Notes: generated by a model not told the origin, from the letters alone. A DNA stretch of 64,000 bases from Pseudomonas oryzihabitans (GCF_014522265.1 NZ_CP017024.1:3446001-3510000); one strand, 5' to 3'. Positions 45,125 through 56,968 are shown, counted from the first letter of the stretch. A program made the numbers and translations.

Positions 45125-46164
45125 GCGCCCACCTCCAGACGCCAGCGCAGCGTCTCGCCGGCGCGCAGCGGAATCACCTCGTGGTCACCGAAGGGCAGGG
45201 AGGCGGGGGCCTGCCAGTCCTCGCGGACCAGGGTGACGGTCTCGCTATTGCGCGGCAGGCCGTAGAAATCGGCCCCGAAATGGCTGGCGAAGCCTTCCAG
45301 GCGGTCGAGGGCATTGCGGCTCTCGAAGGCCTCGGCATAGAGCTCCAGGGCGCCATAGGCGGTGTAGCAGCCGGCGCAGCCGCAGGCCGCTTCCTTGGCG
45401 TGGCGGGCATGGGGTGCCGAATCGGTGCCAAGGAAGAACTTGGGATTGCCGCTGGTGGCGGCGTCCAGCAGGGCGCTCTGGTGGGTGTTGCGCTTGAGGA
45501 TCGGCAGGCAATAGAAATGCGGCCGGATCCCGCCCACCAGCATGTGGTTGCGGTTGTACAGCAGGTGGTGGACGGTGATGGTGGCACCGACGTTGGCCGG
45601 GGCCTCGCGGACGAAGGCAGCGGCGTCACCGGTGGTGATGTGCTCGAACACCACCTTCAGCGTCGGGAAGCGCTGGACGATACGCACCAGGTGCTCGTCG
45701 ATGAATTTCTTCTCGCGGTCGAAGACATCCACCTCGGCATGGGTGACCTCGCCGTGCACCAGCAGCGGCAGGCCGATCTCGGCCATGGTTTCCAGCGTCG
45801 GGAAGAGGTTGTCCAGCGAGGTAACGCCGGAATCGGAATTGGTGGTGGCGCCGGCCGGATAGAGCTTGGCGGCGTGCACGAAGCCGCTGGCCTTGGCGCT
45901 GCGGACCTCTTCCGGGCTGGTGCGATCGGTGAGATAGAGCACCATCAGCGGTTCGAAGCGGCTGCCGGCCGGGCGCGCGGCCAGGATACGCGCGCGGTAG
46001 GCGGCGGCCTGCTCGGCATTGCGCACCGGTGGCACCAGGTTGGGCATGACGATGGCGCGACCGAATTCCCGGGCAGCGTCGGCGACGGTCTGCGGCAGGG
46101 CGGCGCCGTCGCGCAGGTGAATGTGCCAGTCATCGGGACGGGCAAGGGTGATCCGGTCGGTCAT
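45121..46164 (-). CDS. pyrC: Dihydroorotase
   Basis: 347 residues; third step of pyrimidine synthesis. Zinc-site motifs: [20 protein letters not shown] near residue 9, carboxylated Lys region [30 protein letters not shown], and [13 protein letters not shown] with the catalytic Asp. PyrC class II (enteric) type. ATG 46162-46164 begins [14 protein letters not shown]; the frame extends upstream without support. Operon pyrC-rnt, the order I recall for Pseudomonas. Confidence 0.96.
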   Translation of the reverse strand: MTDRITLARPDDWHIHLRDGAALPQTVADAAREFGRAIVMPNLVPPVRNAEQAAAYRARILAARPAGSRFEPLMVLYLTDRTSPEEVRSAKASGFVHAAKLYPAGATTNSDSGVTSLDNLFPTLETMAEIGLPLLVHGEVTHAEVDVFDREKKFIDEHLVRIVQRFPTLKVVFEHITTGDAAAFVREAPANVGATITVHHLLYNRNHMLVGGIRPHFYCLPILKRNTHQSALLDAATSGNPKFFLGTDSAPHARHAKEAACGCAGCYTAYGALELYAEAFESRNALDRLEGFASHFGADFYGLPRNSETVTLVREDWQAPASLPFGDHEVIPLRAGETLRWRLEVGA

Positions 46165-46305
46165 GCGGGATTCCAGGCTGCGGGAAAGTGGGGAAATGCT
46201 ACCGGAAAAGGGGGTAGCCGGCATCCGTGCGGCGGGACCGTACTCAAGTTTTCCGCGCCTTCGACCGATAAGAAGCCCAGGTACTTTTACTTTCCGGAGT
46301 CCGAC

Positions 46306-47256
46306 GTGCGCTCGCGTTACCTCTTCCTGTCCTCTCTGCTGCTTGCCGTGCCGGCCTGGGGGATGACCTTCCAGAGCCGGCTCGAAAGCGTGGAATGGAA
46401 GGTCGAGGGCGATGTCTTCGCCTGTCGCCTGCTGCAGCCCATTCCCCGCTTCGGCAGCGGTGGCTTCCTGCGCCGCGCGGGCGAGTCCACGGTGTTCGAG
46501 CTACGGCCCAATGGCCAATGGCTGCCGGCGGGCAGTGCCAGTCTGAAAGCGGCGGCGGTGCCCTGGAAGCCGGGGCTGGGCGATATCAGCCTCGGCTCGG
46601 TCAAGGTCGTCGAGGGCGAGCAGGCGCTGGCCACCAGCGCACAGCAGGCGCAGCGGCTGCTGGCGGGGTTGATGGAAGGGCGCATGCCCCAGGTCAGTCG
46701 CGCGGGCGCCCTGGACGACCGCGTCGAGGTCCGGCTGCTGCCGGTGCGCTTCGAACCGGCCTACCAGCAGTTCCAGGCCTGTACCCAGAAGCTGCTGGCG
46801 GTCAATTTCGAGCAGATCCGCCATTCCCAGGTCAATTTTCCGGGCGGCGGGGATGCCCTGGACGATCTGGCCAAGGCCAAGCTCGATCTCATCGACGAGT
46901 ACCTGAACGCCGATCCGACGGTCAATCACGTCATCGTCTCGGGCTACAGCGACAACCAGGGCACGCGCCTGGACAATCGCCAGGAGTCCCGGCTGCGTGC
47001 CATCGCGGTGATGGAGTACCTCAAGAGCAAGGGCTTCGCCGCGGAGCAGATCGAATTGCGCTTCTTTGGCGAGCAGTACCCCTTGGCGCCCAACAGCAGC
47101 AAGGCCAATCGCGCGCTCAATCGCCGGGTGACCCTGGTGTTCTCGCGGGTGTCGCCGAGCGCCGAGCCCCTGGCTGCGCCGACCTCCAGCACCGCGGCCA
47201 ATCCGGCCGAACCGCCGGCGCCCACCCCGGCACCGCCGGCCAAGCCCAAGGGCTGA
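46306..47256 (+). CDS. motY: Flagellar motor-associated protein MotY (OmpA-like)
   Basis: 316 residues. Signal peptide ([18 protein letters not shown]), then a MotY-type N-terminal domain ([32 protein letters not shown]) and an OmpA/MotB-like peptidoglycan-binding domain ([40 protein letters not shown]). C-terminal Pro/Ala-rich tail. Forms the T ring of the polar flagellar motor in Vibrio and is needed for motility in Pseudomonas. GTG 46306 has GGAG 7 bases upstream. Confidence 0.92.
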   Translation: MRSRYLFLSSLLLAVPAWGMTFQSRLESVEWKVEGDVFACRLLQPIPRFGSGGFLRRAGESTVFELRPNGQWLPAGSASLKAAAVPWKPGLGDISLGSVKVVEGEQALATSAQQAQRLLAGLMEGRMPQVSRAGALDDRVEVRLLPVRFEPAYQQFQACTQKLLAVNFEQIRHSQVNFPGGGDALDDLAKAKLDLIDEYLNADPTVNHVIVSGYSDNQGTRLDNRQESRLRAIAVMEYLKSKGFAAEQIELRFFGEQYPLAPNSSKANRALNRRVTLVFSRVSPSAEPLAAPTSSTAANPAEPPAPTPAPPAKPKG

Positions 47257-47373
47257 TCCGCCCCGACCGCATGTCGCCCAGACATCAGAGTGCGTCGCGC
47301 CCCTGTAAAAGCAGCGAGGCGACCAGTAGAATTGTCGCTTTCCGACTCAACGCAACACACGGGAGCGAACGGC

Positions 47374-48591
<1,218 letters not shown>

Positions 48592-48610
48592 GGGTCGCCG
48601 CGCAACGCAA

Positions 48611-48636
48611 AACCCCAGCCTCGGCTGGGGTTTTTC
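48611..48636. terminator. Terminator after argG (likely bidirectional)
   Basis: Stem AACCCCAGCC (48611-48620) and GGCTGGGGTT (48623-48632), T run to 48635 and A run on the left; shared with the convergent small gene. Confidence 0.9.
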
Positions 48637-48641
48637 ATGGG

Positions 48642-48824
48642 CTACAGATCGAAGTCGTACTCGGAGATCTGCCGCTTCAGGCGACGCTCTTCGAGCATGT
48701 CGTCGATCAGACGCCGCTTGGTCAGATTGGTCTTGCTGATGACGATGGGCTCGACGGTTTCAGGCGTCTCGCCATCGGTCTCGAAATCCTCGTCTACATC
48801 GATGTCGCTTTTGTCTTCGGCCAT
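48642..48824 (-). CDS. PA3496-like small acidic protein
   Basis: 60 residues from ATG 48824 (GGAGTTACCC ahead). Acidic N-terminal half (KSDIDVDEDFETDGETPETV) and a basic C-terminal helix TKRRLIDDMLEERRLKRQIS ending YDFDL, the pattern of the PA3496 family (a putative envelope-integrity protein in some annotations, function unproven). PA3496 neighbours nth in P. aeruginosa, as here. An upstream in-frame codon at 48839 would add five residues without a better site. Confidence 0.8.
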   Translation of the reverse strand: MAEDKSDIDVDEDFETDGETPETVEPIVISKTNLTKRRLIDDMLEERRLKRQISEYDFDL

Positions 48825-48965
48825 GGGTAACTCCGGCAAGGCTGGACAGGGTCACACGCCAGTCATCGACGGGGCTGCGGACCTTTTCGCGCACCTTATA
48901 GCGACAAAGCAGGGGCCGGTAAAAAAGATTTTTTCAATCGCCAAAGGGCTTTGGTGCGCCCTTTT

Positions 48966-49604
48966 TCAATCGTCAGAGGTTTTAGCCTTGTATTCGCAGA
49001 GATCCTCGATGCGGCAGCTGCCGCAGCGGGGCTTGCGCGCCTGGCAGACATAGCGGCCATGCAGGATCAGCCAGTGGTGGGCATCCAGCAGGAAATCCTT
49101 TGGCACCACCTTGAGCAGCTTGAGCTCGACCTCCACCACGTTCTTGCCTGGCGCCAGGTTGGTTCTGTTGCTGACGCGGAAGATATGGGTGTCCACCGCC
49201 ATGGCGAGCTGGCGGAAGGCGGTGTTGAGCACCACGTTGGCGGTCTTGCGGCCCACGCCAGGCAGGGCCTCCAGTTCCTCGCGGGTCTCGGGCACCGCAC
49301 CGCCATGGCGTTCCAGCAGCAGCCGGCAGGTCTCGATGACGTTCTTGGCCTTGCTGTTGTAGAGCCCGATGGTCTTGATGTACTCCGACAATCCCGCCAC
49401 GCCCAGGTCCAGGATGGCCTGGGGCGTGCTGGCCACCGGATAGAGGCGGGCGGTGGCCTTGTTGACGCTGACGTCGGTGGCCTGGGCCGAGAGGATCACC
49501 GCGATCAGCAGCTCGAACGGCGAGGCGTAGGCCAATTCCGTCTTGGGATCGGGGTTGTCCTCGTGCAGCCGGCGAAAGATCTCCAGGCGTTTGGCGGCAT
49601 TCAT
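48966..49604 (-). CDS. nth: Endonuclease III
   Basis: 212 residues; DNA glycosylase/AP lyase that removes oxidised pyrimidines. HhH motif with catalytic Lys: [19 protein letters not shown]; catalytic Asp in [13 protein letters not shown]-terminal [4Fe-4S] ligands C187, C194, C197, C203. Overlaps rnfB by 4 bases. In many Gammaproteobacteria nth ends the rnf/rsx operon; only rnfB remains upstream here. Confidence 0.97.
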   Translation of the reverse strand: MNAAKRLEIFRRLHEDNPDPKTELAYASPFELLIAVILSAQATDVSVNKATARLYPVASTPQAILDLGVAGLSEYIKTIGLYNSKAKNVIETCRLLLERHGGAVPETREELEALPGVGRKTANVVLNTAFRQLAMAVDTHIFRVSNRTNLAPGKNVVEVELKLLKVVPKDFLLDAHHWLILHGRYVCQARKPRCGSCRIEDLCEYKAKTSDD

Positions 49605-50575
49605 CGGTCGGTTCGCTCTTCCAAGGCCGTGAGGTGGTGAGCCGCCTGCTGAGCGGCGCTGCGCAGGGTTTCCAGCTGGGCGCTCTGCGGGGGTGTGGGC
49701 TCGCTACCGAAGGCCCGCTCGGCCTTGGTCAGCTGGGCGCGTGCCAGGGTGGCAGCGATCCGCGCCTGCCTGAGCGCAGCGGGGTCGGCGGACGGCTGCG
49801 CCAGGGCCGGCGCACTGGCGCTGGCGGGCCCCTGCTGCGCCCTGTCGAGGGCCGTCTGCGCCTGCTGGGCCGCTTCACGCAACTGCTGCACCTGGGTTTC
49901 CAACGCGGGCGTACCGTACTGGACCAATTGCCGCTCGGCCTTCTGCAGGGCGACACGCGCCATGGCGGCAGCGATCTTCAGCGGCTTGAGTGAGGATTCC
50001 GCCGTGGCGAGGGGCTCTGCAGCCGTGGCGGTCGCAGGTGGCACCTGACGGCGCTGGCGCTCGGCGTCCAGTCGTTCGCGGTCCCGTTGCAGGCGGGACT
50101 GGCGGGCATCGAAGCGGCGTCGATAGTACTGCGCACGCTGACGCTCTGCCGTGCGGTCAACCGGTGCCGGGACCGCCACCAGATCGATGCAGTCCACCGG
50201 GCAGGGCGCCAGGCACAGCTCGCAACCGCTGCATTCGCTCTCGATCACCGTGTGCATCAGCTTGGCCGCGCCGAGAATGGCGTCGGTGGGGCAGGCCTGG
50301 ATGCACTTGGTACAGCCGATGCACTCGGCCTCGCGGATCACCGCGCGCTGGTTGGGCGTCACCGGATAGGGCGAATCCAGGGGCAGCGGCGGGCGCTGGA
50401 GCAGGGTCGAGAGTTCGAGGATGGTGGCCGCGCCACCAGGCGGGCATTTGTTGTGCGCTTCACCTGCGGCGATGCCCGCCGCATAGGGCTGGCAACCGGG
50501 GTGGCCGCACTTGCCGCACTGGGTCTGCGGCAGCAGGGCGTCGATGGCGTTAATGAGGGTGGCGTGAGCGTTCAT
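49601..50575 (-). CDS. Solitary RnfB-like ferredoxin protein
   Basis: 324 residues. N-terminal [4Fe-4S] domain ([20 protein letters not shown], then CPPGG) and two ferredoxin clusters ([32 protein letters not shown]), as in RnfB/RsxB, up to about residue 135. Unlike full RnfB the hydrophobic N-terminal anchor is missing ([16 protein letters not shown]), and about 190 residues of Ala/Gln-rich coiled coil follow, with two similar repeats ([13 protein letters not shown]... and [13 protein letters not shown]...). No rnfA, C, D, G or E nearby, so it cannot be a standard Rnf complex; partner unknown. Confidence 0.88.
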   Translation of the reverse strand: MNAHATLINAIDALLPQTQCGKCGHPGCQPYAAGIAAGEAHNKCPPGGAATILELSTLLQRPPLPLDSPYPVTPNQRAVIREAECIGCTKCIQACPTDAILGAAKLMHTVIESECSGCELCLAPCPVDCIDLVAVPAPVDRTAERQRAQYYRRRFDARQSRLQRDRERLDAERQRRQVPPATATAAEPLATAESSLKPLKIAAAMARVALQKAERQLVQYGTPALETQVQQLREAAQQAQTALDRAQQGPASASAPALAQPSADPAALRQARIAATLARAQLTKAERAFGSEPTPPQSAQLETLRSAAQQAAHHLTALEERTDR

Positions 50576-50599
50576 GATTAGGGTCGGGGCTGGGGGAAG

Positions 50600-50763
50600 A
50601 ACGGCGCCCTGAGAGCCTGCTCAAAGTCGGCTGCGCGTCGGCCAAACTGCGTTGAAAATGGCTTCGGAATGCTCATTTACGCTTTGTAAACTCCGCTTCC
50701 TCAGCCATGTTCGCCTTGTTTGTCGCTAGCTCGCTCGCCTTTGAGCAGGCTCTCGGCGCCGTT
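50600..50763. repeat. Nested palindromic intergenic element, copy 2
   Basis: Outer arms: AACGGCGCC (50600-50608) plus GAGAGCCTGCTCAAAG (50611-50626) pair with CTTTGAGCAGGCTCTC (50739-50754) plus GGCGCCGTT (50755-50763), perfect except for two unpaired bases. Inner arms GAAAATGGCT (50654-50663) and AGCCATGTTC (50703-50712) pair at 9 of 10. The core 50664-50702 is the reverse complement of the core at 7088-7126, differing only in the five central bases. Lies between metG and rnfB. Confidence 0.88.
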
Positions 50764-50767
50764 GCTG

Positions 50768-52807
50768 TCACATCACCCGCTGGCCGGGCTTGGCGCCGCT
50801 GTCGGGGCTGAGCAGGTGGATCTCGGTACCGCCGGGGCCGGCGGCCAGCACCATGCCTTCGGAGACGCCGAACTTCATCTTGCGTGGCGCCAGGTTGGCG
50901 ACGTACAGGGTCAGGCGGCCTTCGAGCTGGCTCGGCTCCGGGTAGGCGCTCTTGATGCCGGAGAAGACGTTGCGCTTGGCATCGCCGATGTCCAGGGTCA
51001 GGCGCAGCAACTTGTCGGCGCCTTCGACGAATTCGGCCTTCTCGATCAGGGCGATGCGCAGATCGACCTTGGAGAAGGTATCGAAGTCGATGGTCTCGGC
51101 CAGCGGGGCCTTGCTCAGTTCGCCATTGCCGGCGGGCTGGGCTGTGGCCTGGGCGGCCAGGTCTTCCTTGGAGGCGTCGATCATGGTCTGCACCTTGGCG
51201 GGTTCGATGCGGGTGAGCAGGGGCTGGAAGGCATTGAGCTGGTGGTTGGCCAGGCGCGTGTCGAGGTCGGCCCAGGTCAGGGGGGCGACGTTGAGGAAGC
51301 GCTCGGCGTCGGCGGTTAGGTTGGGCAGTACCGGCTTGAGCAGGATCGCCAGCTGACGGAACAATTCGATGCCCTGGGCGCAGATGGCCTGGACCTCGTC
51401 GGCCTTGCCGTCCTGCTTGGCCAGACTCCAGGGCGCCCGGTCGGCGATCCAGGCGTTGGCGCGGTCGGCCAGGGCCATGATCTCGCGCATGGCACGGCCG
51501 AAGTCACGGGTCTCGTAGGCCTCGGCGATGCTCGGCGCGGCGGCGCGGAAGGCGGCTTCCAATTCGGGCGCGGCCTGGGCGTCCACCAGCAGACCGGCAT
51601 TACCCTTGTGGATGAAGCCGGCGCAGCGGCTGGCGATGTTGACCACCTTGCCCACCAGGTCGGAGTTGACCTTCTGCACGAAGTCCTCGAGGTTCAGGTC
51701 GATGTCTTCGACATGGCGCGAGAGCTTGGCGGCGAAGTAGTAGCGCAGGTACTCGGGATTCAGGTGATCCAGGTAGGTGCGCGCCTTGATGAAGGTGCCG
51801 CGGGACTTGGACATCTTCTGGCCGTCGACGGTGAGGAAGCCGTGGACGCTCAGCGCGGTCGGCTTGCGGTAGCCGGCGCCTTCGAGCATGGCCGGCCAGA
51901 ACAGCGCATGGAAGTTGACGATGTCCTTGCCGATGAAGTGGTACAGCTCGGCGGTGCTGTCCTTGTTCCAGTAGGCGTCGAAGTCCAGGTCGTCGCGACG
52001 ATCGCAGAGATTCTTGAAGCTGGCCATGTAGCCGATGGGGGCGTCCAGCCAGACATAGAAATACTTGCCCGGGGCGTCGGGGATCTCGAAGCCGAAGTAG
52101 GGCGCATCGCGGGAGATGTCCCATTCCTGCAGCCCGGCGTCCAGCCATTCGGCGATCTTGTTGGCCACCGATTCCTGCAGGGCGCCGCTGCGGGTCCAGC
52201 CCTTGAGCATCTCGGCGAAGTCGGGAAGCTTGAAGAAGAAGTGCTCGGATTCGCGCAGCACCGGGGTCGCGCCAGAGATGGCCGACTTGGGATCCTTCAG
52301 TTCGGTGGGCGCGTAGGTGGCGCCGCACTTCTCGCAGTTGTCGCCGTACTGGTCGGCGCTGCCGCACTTGGGGCAGGTGCCCTTGATGAAGCGGTCGGCC
52401 AGGAACATCTGCTTGTCCGGGTCGAAGTACTGGGTGACCGGCCGGGTGGCGATGTGGCCGTTCTCGCGCAGCTTCAGGTAGATGGCGCGCGACAGCTCGC
52501 GATTCTCTTCCGCGTGGGTGGAGTGGAAGTTGTCGAAGGCCACGCCGAAGTCGGCGAAGTCGGCGCTGTGCTCGCGTTTGACGTTGTCGATCAGCTGCTC
52601 GGGCGTGATGCCCTCGCGCTCGGCGCGCAGCATGATCGCCGAGCCGTGGGCGTCGTCGGCGCAGACATAGATGCACTGGTTGCCGCGCAGCCGCTGGAAG
52701 CGGGCCCAGATGTCGGTCTGGATGTACTCGACCATGTGGCCGAGGTGGATGGAGCCGTTGGCGTAGGGCAGGGCGCTGGTGACGAGAATCTTGCGGGGCT
52801 CGGTCAT
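50768..52807 (-). CDS. metG: Methionyl-tRNA synthetase
   Basis: 679 residues, the long form. Class I motifs [16 protein letters not shown] (HIGH variant) near residue 13 and [12 protein letters not shown] (KMSKS). Zinc ligands in [20 protein letters not shown]-terminal tRNA-binding domain ([40 protein letters not shown]) mediates dimerisation. ATG 52807 begins [18 protein letters not shown]; the longer open frame upstream is an overlap with the peptidase gene and not coding here. Next gene on the strand is rnfB, beyond the palindromic element. Confidence 0.97.
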   Translation of the reverse strand: MTEPRKILVTSALPYANGSIHLGHMVEYIQTDIWARFQRLRGNQCIYVCADDAHGSAIMLRAEREGITPEQLIDNVKREHSADFADFGVAFDNFHSTHAEENRELSRAIYLKLRENGHIATRPVTQYFDPDKQMFLADRFIKGTCPKCGSADQYGDNCEKCGATYAPTELKDPKSAISGATPVLRESEHFFFKLPDFAEMLKGWTRSGALQESVANKIAEWLDAGLQEWDISRDAPYFGFEIPDAPGKYFYVWLDAPIGYMASFKNLCDRRDDLDFDAYWNKDSTAELYHFIGKDIVNFHALFWPAMLEGAGYRKPTALSVHGFLTVDGQKMSKSRGTFIKARTYLDHLNPEYLRYYFAAKLSRHVEDIDLNLEDFVQKVNSDLVGKVVNIASRCAGFIHKGNAGLLVDAQAAPELEAAFRAAAPSIAEAYETRDFGRAMREIMALADRANAWIADRAPWSLAKQDGKADEVQAICAQGIELFRQLAILLKPVLPNLTADAERFLNVAPLTWADLDTRLANHQLNAFQPLLTRIEPAKVQTMIDASKEDLAAQATAQPAGNGELSKAPLAETIDFDTFSKVDLRIALIEKAEFVEGADKLLRLTLDIGDAKRNVFSGIKSAYPEPSQLEGRLTLYVANLAPRKMKFGVSEGMVLAAGPGGTEIHLLSPDSGAKPGQRVM

Positions 52808-52905
52808 GGTATTGGCTGGATCGCGGCGCTGATAAAGTGACCGACCATCATAGCGAAATGGCCGGTCGGTTTCATCCGTGGGGATGGGCGGGGACTGGAG
52901 CTGGC

Positions 52906-54057
52906 CTAGAGATCGGCCAGTTGCCAGTAAAGAGCGCTGACCATGGCCGCACCCAGGGCGGCGCTGCGGGCACCGTTCCAGCCGACGTCCGGGCGGGGAT
53001 CGTTGGCGTTGTCCTTGAATGGCAGCTCCAGGGTCAGGGCCAGGCAGCCATGGGTATAGCCGACGTACTTGGTGGCGAGCTTGAGGGTCTCGCTGCCGAA
53101 ATGACCGCGGGGATAGCCGTACTGGGTCTGGAAATCCGGGCTGGCGCGCTGGAACCGCTGCAGGAAGGCCAGCTGCTCGGCTTCCTCGCGCTCGCCGAAG
53201 GTGGGCAGACCGTTGCAGCCGTCGACGAAGACATAGGGCAGGGCCTCGTCGCCGTGGATGTCGAGAAACAGGTCGCAGCCGCTCGCGGCGATGGCACGGC
53301 GTACCGCCAGCACCTCGGGACTGCGCCCCTCGTCCGGCTCCAGCCATTCCCGGTTGAGGTTGGCACCGGCCGCGTTGGTTCTCAGGTTGCCCAGGGCCGA
53401 GCCGTCGGGATTCATGTTGGGCACCACGTGCAGTACCGCGTGCTCCAGCAGCTTGGCACCGACCGGGTCGCCCTGGTGTTCGCCCAGGCCGAGCAGGCGG
53501 CGCAGCAGGCCTTCGACAAACCACTCGGCCATGGGCTCGCCGGGGTGCTGGCGGGCGATGATCCAGATGTTCTTCTTGCCGGCGCCCGGCGTGCCGATGC
53601 GCAGCAGGTCCAGCGAACGTCCCAGCAGCGAACGGCCGACGGTTTCCAGACGGACGGCGGGATGGCGTTGCGCCTCGCCCATGAAAGCCAGGTGACGGCT
53701 CTCCGGATAGGGTTCGAAATAGGCGAAGAACAGGCTGTCGTGTTCCGGGGTAACGGTCCAGCTCAGGGTCTTGCCGTCGTAGCGGGTGGGAATGCGGAAC
53801 CACTGCTGGCCGCAATAGCTGGCAACCACGCCATAGTCGCGCCAGCCCTCTGGGTAGGCGCACTCGCCGGCGTTGTCGAAGCTCAGCTGGCAGGGCAGGC
53901 CCCCGGCGCCTTCGAGGCGGAAATGGAACCACTGGGTGAAGGGCGAGGCGGTGTCCGGGCGGATGCGCAGGCGGATGTCCGCGTGATCGGCCAGGGACAG
54001 CACCTCGACGGCGCCGCTGTCGAAGGTGGAACTGATGTGCAGGGAAGAGGCGTTCAC
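52906..54057 (-). CDS. M14-family carboxypeptidase (cytosolic carboxypeptidase-like)
   Basis: 383 residues from GTG 54057 (GGAG 7 bases upstream). An N-terminal beta domain ([39 protein letters not shown]) typical of CCP/AGBL-type enzymes precedes the M14 zinc site: [16 protein letters not shown] (His, Glu), [28 protein letters not shown] (second His), and catalytic Glu in [13 protein letters not shown]. No signal peptide, so cytosolic. Bacterial members have an unknown natural substrate; eukaryotic relatives remove C-terminal glutamates. Confidence 0.88.
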   Translation of the reverse strand: MNASSLHISSTFDSGAVEVLSLADHADIRLRIRPDTASPFTQWFHFRLEGAGGLPCQLSFDNAGECAYPEGWRDYGVVASYCGQQWFRIPTRYDGKTLSWTVTPEHDSLFFAYFEPYPESRHLAFMGEAQRHPAVRLETVGRSLLGRSLDLLRIGTPGAGKKNIWIIARQHPGEPMAEWFVEGLLRRLLGLGEHQGDPVGAKLLEHAVLHVVPNMNPDGSALGNLRTNAAGANLNREWLEPDEGRSPEVLAVRRAIAASGCDLFLDIHGDEALPYVFVDGCNGLPTFGEREEAEQLAFLQRFQRASPDFQTQYGYPRGHFGSETLKLATKYVGYTHGCLALTLELPFKDNANDPRPDVGWNGARSAALGAAMVSALYWQLADL

Positions 54058-54179
54058 GCAGGGCTCCACGGGCGAGGGGAAAGCCGGGAGTGTAGCGCCG
54101 CGTGGATAGGCTTTAGCAAGGACAGTGGGTAGCATAGGCTGCAGCTTCTCTTTCCTATCCGCTGTTTCCGGGAGTCTGC

Positions 54180-55274
54180 ATGACCGCTCCGACTCGCGAG
54201 GCCATCGAGGCCGCGCTGCGCCAGTATCACGATCCCTATCTCGAACAGGACCTGCTCAGCGCCGGCGCCCTGCGCGACCTCGCGCTGGACGGTGGCAGGG
54301 TGCGCGCCCGCTTCGAGCTGGGCTATGCCGCCGGACTGTTCAAGGGTGGCCTGGCCCAGGTGCTCAAGACCGCGTTGGAGAACGTGCCCGGGGTCGAGAC
54401 CGCCGAGATCCAGGTCGATTGCATCATCGCGCCTCACGCCGCCCAGCCGCAGCTGGAGGCCATGGGCAACGTCAAGAACATCATTGCCGTGGCCTCGGGC
54501 AAGGGCGGGGTGGGCAAGTCCACCACCGCCGCCAACCTGGCCCTGGCGCTGGCCCGCGAAGGGGCCCGGGTCGGCGTGCTGGACGCCGACATCTATGGCC
54601 CCAGCCAGGGCATCATGTTCGGTTTCGCCGAGGGCACCCGGCCCGAGGTGCGCGACGAGAAGTGGTTCATCCCGCTGCAGGCCCATGGTGTCGAGGTCAT
54701 GTCCATGGCCTTCCTGACCAATGACAAGACCCCGGTGGCCTGGCGTGGCCCGATGGTCTCCGGCGCCCTGATCCAACTGATCACCCAGACCGCCTGGAAC
54801 GACCTTGACTACCTGGTGATTGACATGCCGCCGGGCACCGGCGATATCCAGCTGACCCTGGCGCAGAAGGTGCCAGTGGCCGGCGCGGTGATCGTCACCA
54901 CGCCCCAGGACCTGGCCCTGCTGGACGCCAGGAAGGGTGTGGAGATGTTCCAGAAGGTCAACATCCCGGTGCTCGGGGTGGTGGAGAACATGGCGGTGCA
55001 CATCTGCTCCAACTGCGGCCACGCCGAGCACCTGTTCGGCGAAGGCGGCGGTAGCAAGCTGGCCGAGCAGTACGGCGTGGATCTCCTGGCTTCCTTGCCG
55101 CTCGCCATGGCCATCCGCGAGCAGGCCGACGCCGGGCGGCCCACCGCCATCGCCGATCCCGACAGCCAGATCGCGCTGATCTACCAGGAACTGGCACGCA
55201 AGGTCGGCGCCCGCATCGCCCAGGGCGGCCAGGCTGGCGGCGGCATGCCCACCATCACCGTGAGCGACGACTGA
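54180..55274 (+). CDS. apbC: Mrp/ApbC iron-sulfur cluster carrier ATPase
   Basis: 364 residues. N-terminal DUF59/MIP18-like domain (REAIEAALRQYHDPYLEQDL), then a P-loop of the deviant Walker type VASGKGGVGKSTTAANLALA (about 101-120), DADIYGPSQGIM, DYLVIDMPPGTGDIQLTLAQ, and the cluster-binding CSNCGH. Loads [4Fe-4S] clusters on client proteins. Divergent from the M14 peptidase gene; dcd follows 81 bases downstream on the same strand. Confidence 0.95.
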   Translation: MTAPTREAIEAALRQYHDPYLEQDLLSAGALRDLALDGGRVRARFELGYAAGLFKGGLAQVLKTALENVPGVETAEIQVDCIIAPHAAQPQLEAMGNVKNIIAVASGKGGVGKSTTAANLALALAREGARVGVLDADIYGPSQGIMFGFAEGTRPEVRDEKWFIPLQAHGVEVMSMAFLTNDKTPVAWRGPMVSGALIQLITQTAWNDLDYLVIDMPPGTGDIQLTLAQKVPVAGAVIVTTPQDLALLDARKGVEMFQKVNIPVLGVVENMAVHICSNCGHAEHLFGEGGGSKLAEQYGVDLLASLPLAMAIREQADAGRPTAIADPDSQIALIYQELARKVGARIAQGGQAGGGMPTITVSDD

Positions 55275-55355
55275 TTTCGTCCGTTCGCCTTTGAGACCGC
55301 GCGGCTATCCAATACAATGCGCGGTCAATTTTTTCGCCCCGGAGCTAGACCTGCC

Positions 55356-55922
55356 ATGAGCATCAAATCGGACAAGTGGATTCGCCGCATGGCCCAGGAG
55401 CACGGCATGATCGAGCCCTTCGTCGAGCGCCAGATGCGTGGTGCGGACGACAGCCGGGTGATCTCCTACGGGGTGTCCAGCTACGGCTACGACGTGCGCT
55501 GCGCCAACGAATTCAAGGTGTTCACCAACATCCATTCGGCGGTGGTGGACCCGAAGAACTTCGACGACAAGAGCTTTGTCGACGTGGTCAGCGACGTCTG
55601 CATCATTCCGCCGAACTCCTTCGCCCTGGCCCGCACCGTGGAATACTTCCGCATCCCGCGCGACGTCCTGACCATCTGCCTGGGCAAGAGCACCTATGCC
55701 CGTTGCGGCATCATCGTCAACGTCACCCCGCTGGAGCCCGAGTGGGAAGGCCACGTGACCCTGGAGTTTTCCAACACCACGACCCTGCCGGCCAAGATCT
55801 ACGCCAACGAGGGCGTGGCGCAGATGCTGTTCCTGCAGTCCGACGAGGCCTGCGAGGTCTCCTACAGGGATCGCGGTGGCAAGTACCAGGGCCAGCGTGG
55901 CGTGACCCTGCCACGCGCCTGA
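55356..55922 (+). CDS. dcd: dCTP deaminase
   Basis: 188 residues; deaminates dCTP to dUTP for thymidylate supply. [20 protein letters not shown] at the N-terminus, [40 protein letters not shown] with catalytic Glu later in [20 protein letters not shown], and [15 protein letters not shown] at the end. Normal length; a hairpin terminator follows. Confidence 0.97.
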   Translation: MSIKSDKWIRRMAQEHGMIEPFVERQMRGADDSRVISYGVSSYGYDVRCANEFKVFTNIHSAVVDPKNFDDKSFVDVVSDVCIIPPNSFALARTVEYFRIPRDVLTICLGKSTYARCGIIVNVTPLEPEWEGHVTLEFSNTTTLPAKIYANEGVAQMLFLQSDEACEVSYRDRGGKYQGQRGVTLPRA

Positions 55923-55936
55923 TCCGCAGCTGTTCC

Positions 55937-55968
55937 AGCGAAGCCGCCTGTTGGGCGGCTTCGCTGTT
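55937..55968 (+). terminator. Terminator after dcd
   Basis: Perfect 12-base stem AGCGAAGCCGCC (55937-55948) and GGCGGCTTCGCT (55954-55965), 5-base loop, followed by GTTT. Confidence 0.85.
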
Positions 55969-56038
55969 TCCGGGCCTCAAGAATCGACCGCTGCCGCCGA
56001 TAGCCTGTGACCTGACTTATCTTTGGAGTGGACTTTCC

Positions 56039-56968
56039 ATGGCCGGCATTCTCGACACCGTCGATCAACGCACCCAGCTGGTTGGCGAGAATCGTCTGGA
56101 AATTCTCATGTTCCAGCTGTCCAGCCGACAGATGTTCGCCATCAACGTGTTCAAGGTGCAGGAAGTCCTCAAGCTGCCGCGCCTGACCCAGATGCCCAAG
56201 CGCCATCCGATGATCTGTGGCGTGGTCCACCTGCGTGGCCAGACCCTGCCGGTGATCGACCTGGCCGCCGCCATCGGCATGCGACCCATTACGCCCAACG
56301 AGAACAGCACCATCATCGTCACCGAGTACAACCGCTCGGTGCAGGCCTTCCTGGTTGGCAGCGTCGATCGCATCATCAACCTCAACTGGGACAGCATCCA
56401 GGCCCCGCCCGGTGGCGCCGGACGCCAGCACTATCTGACCGCCATCACCCGCATCGAAGACCGCCTGGTGGAGGTGATCGACGTGGAAAAGGTGCTGGCC
56501 GAGATCGCCCCCTACAACGTCAAGGTTTCCCAGGAACGCCTGGACGATCCGCTGCTGGCCAAGGCTCGCGGTCGCGAGGTGCTGCTGGTGGACGACTCCA
56601 GCACCGCCATCGGCCAGCTGCGCGACACCCTGGTGCAACTGGATCTGAAATTCCACGTCGCCACCGATGGCCTGCAGGCCCTGCGCAAGCTCAAGGCCTG
56701 GGCCGATGATGGCGTGGTGCTGACCGAAAAGCTGCTGATGGTGCTGACCGATGCCGAGATGCCGGAAATGGACGGCTATCGCCTGACCACCGAGATCCGC
56801 CAGGATCCGCGGCTCGCCGACCTCTATGTGGTGCTGCACACCTCGCTGTCGGGCAGCTTCAACGAAGCCATGGTGAAGAAGGTCGGCTGCAACGCCTTCC
56901 TCTCCAAGTTCCAGCCCGATCAGCTGGTCGAGGAAGTCCGTCGCCGCCTGGTGCTGGCCGAGGGCTGA
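56039..56968 (+). CDS. cheV: Chemotaxis coupling protein CheV
   Basis: 309 residues joining a CheW-like coupling domain (LEILMFQLSSRQMFAINVFK to about residue 165; GVVHLRGQTLPVIDLAAAIG) to a receiver domain (REVLLVDDSSTAIGQLRDTL; phosphoacceptor Asp in VLTDAEMPEMDG; CNAFLSKFQPDQL). Links chemoreceptors to CheA and may act as a phosphate sink. No other chemotaxis genes nearby. ATG 56039. Confidence 0.95.
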   Translation: MAGILDTVDQRTQLVGENRLEILMFQLSSRQMFAINVFKVQEVLKLPRLTQMPKRHPMICGVVHLRGQTLPVIDLAAAIGMRPITPNENSTIIVTEYNRSVQAFLVGSVDRIINLNWDSIQAPPGGAGRQHYLTAITRIEDRLVEVIDVEKVLAEIAPYNVKVSQERLDDPLLAKARGREVLLVDDSSTAIGQLRDTLVQLDLKFHVATDGLQALRKLKAWADDGVVLTEKLLMVLTDAEMPEMDGYRLTTEIRQDPRLADLYVVLHTSLSGSFNEAMVKKVGCNAFLSKFQPDQLVEEVRRRLVLAEG

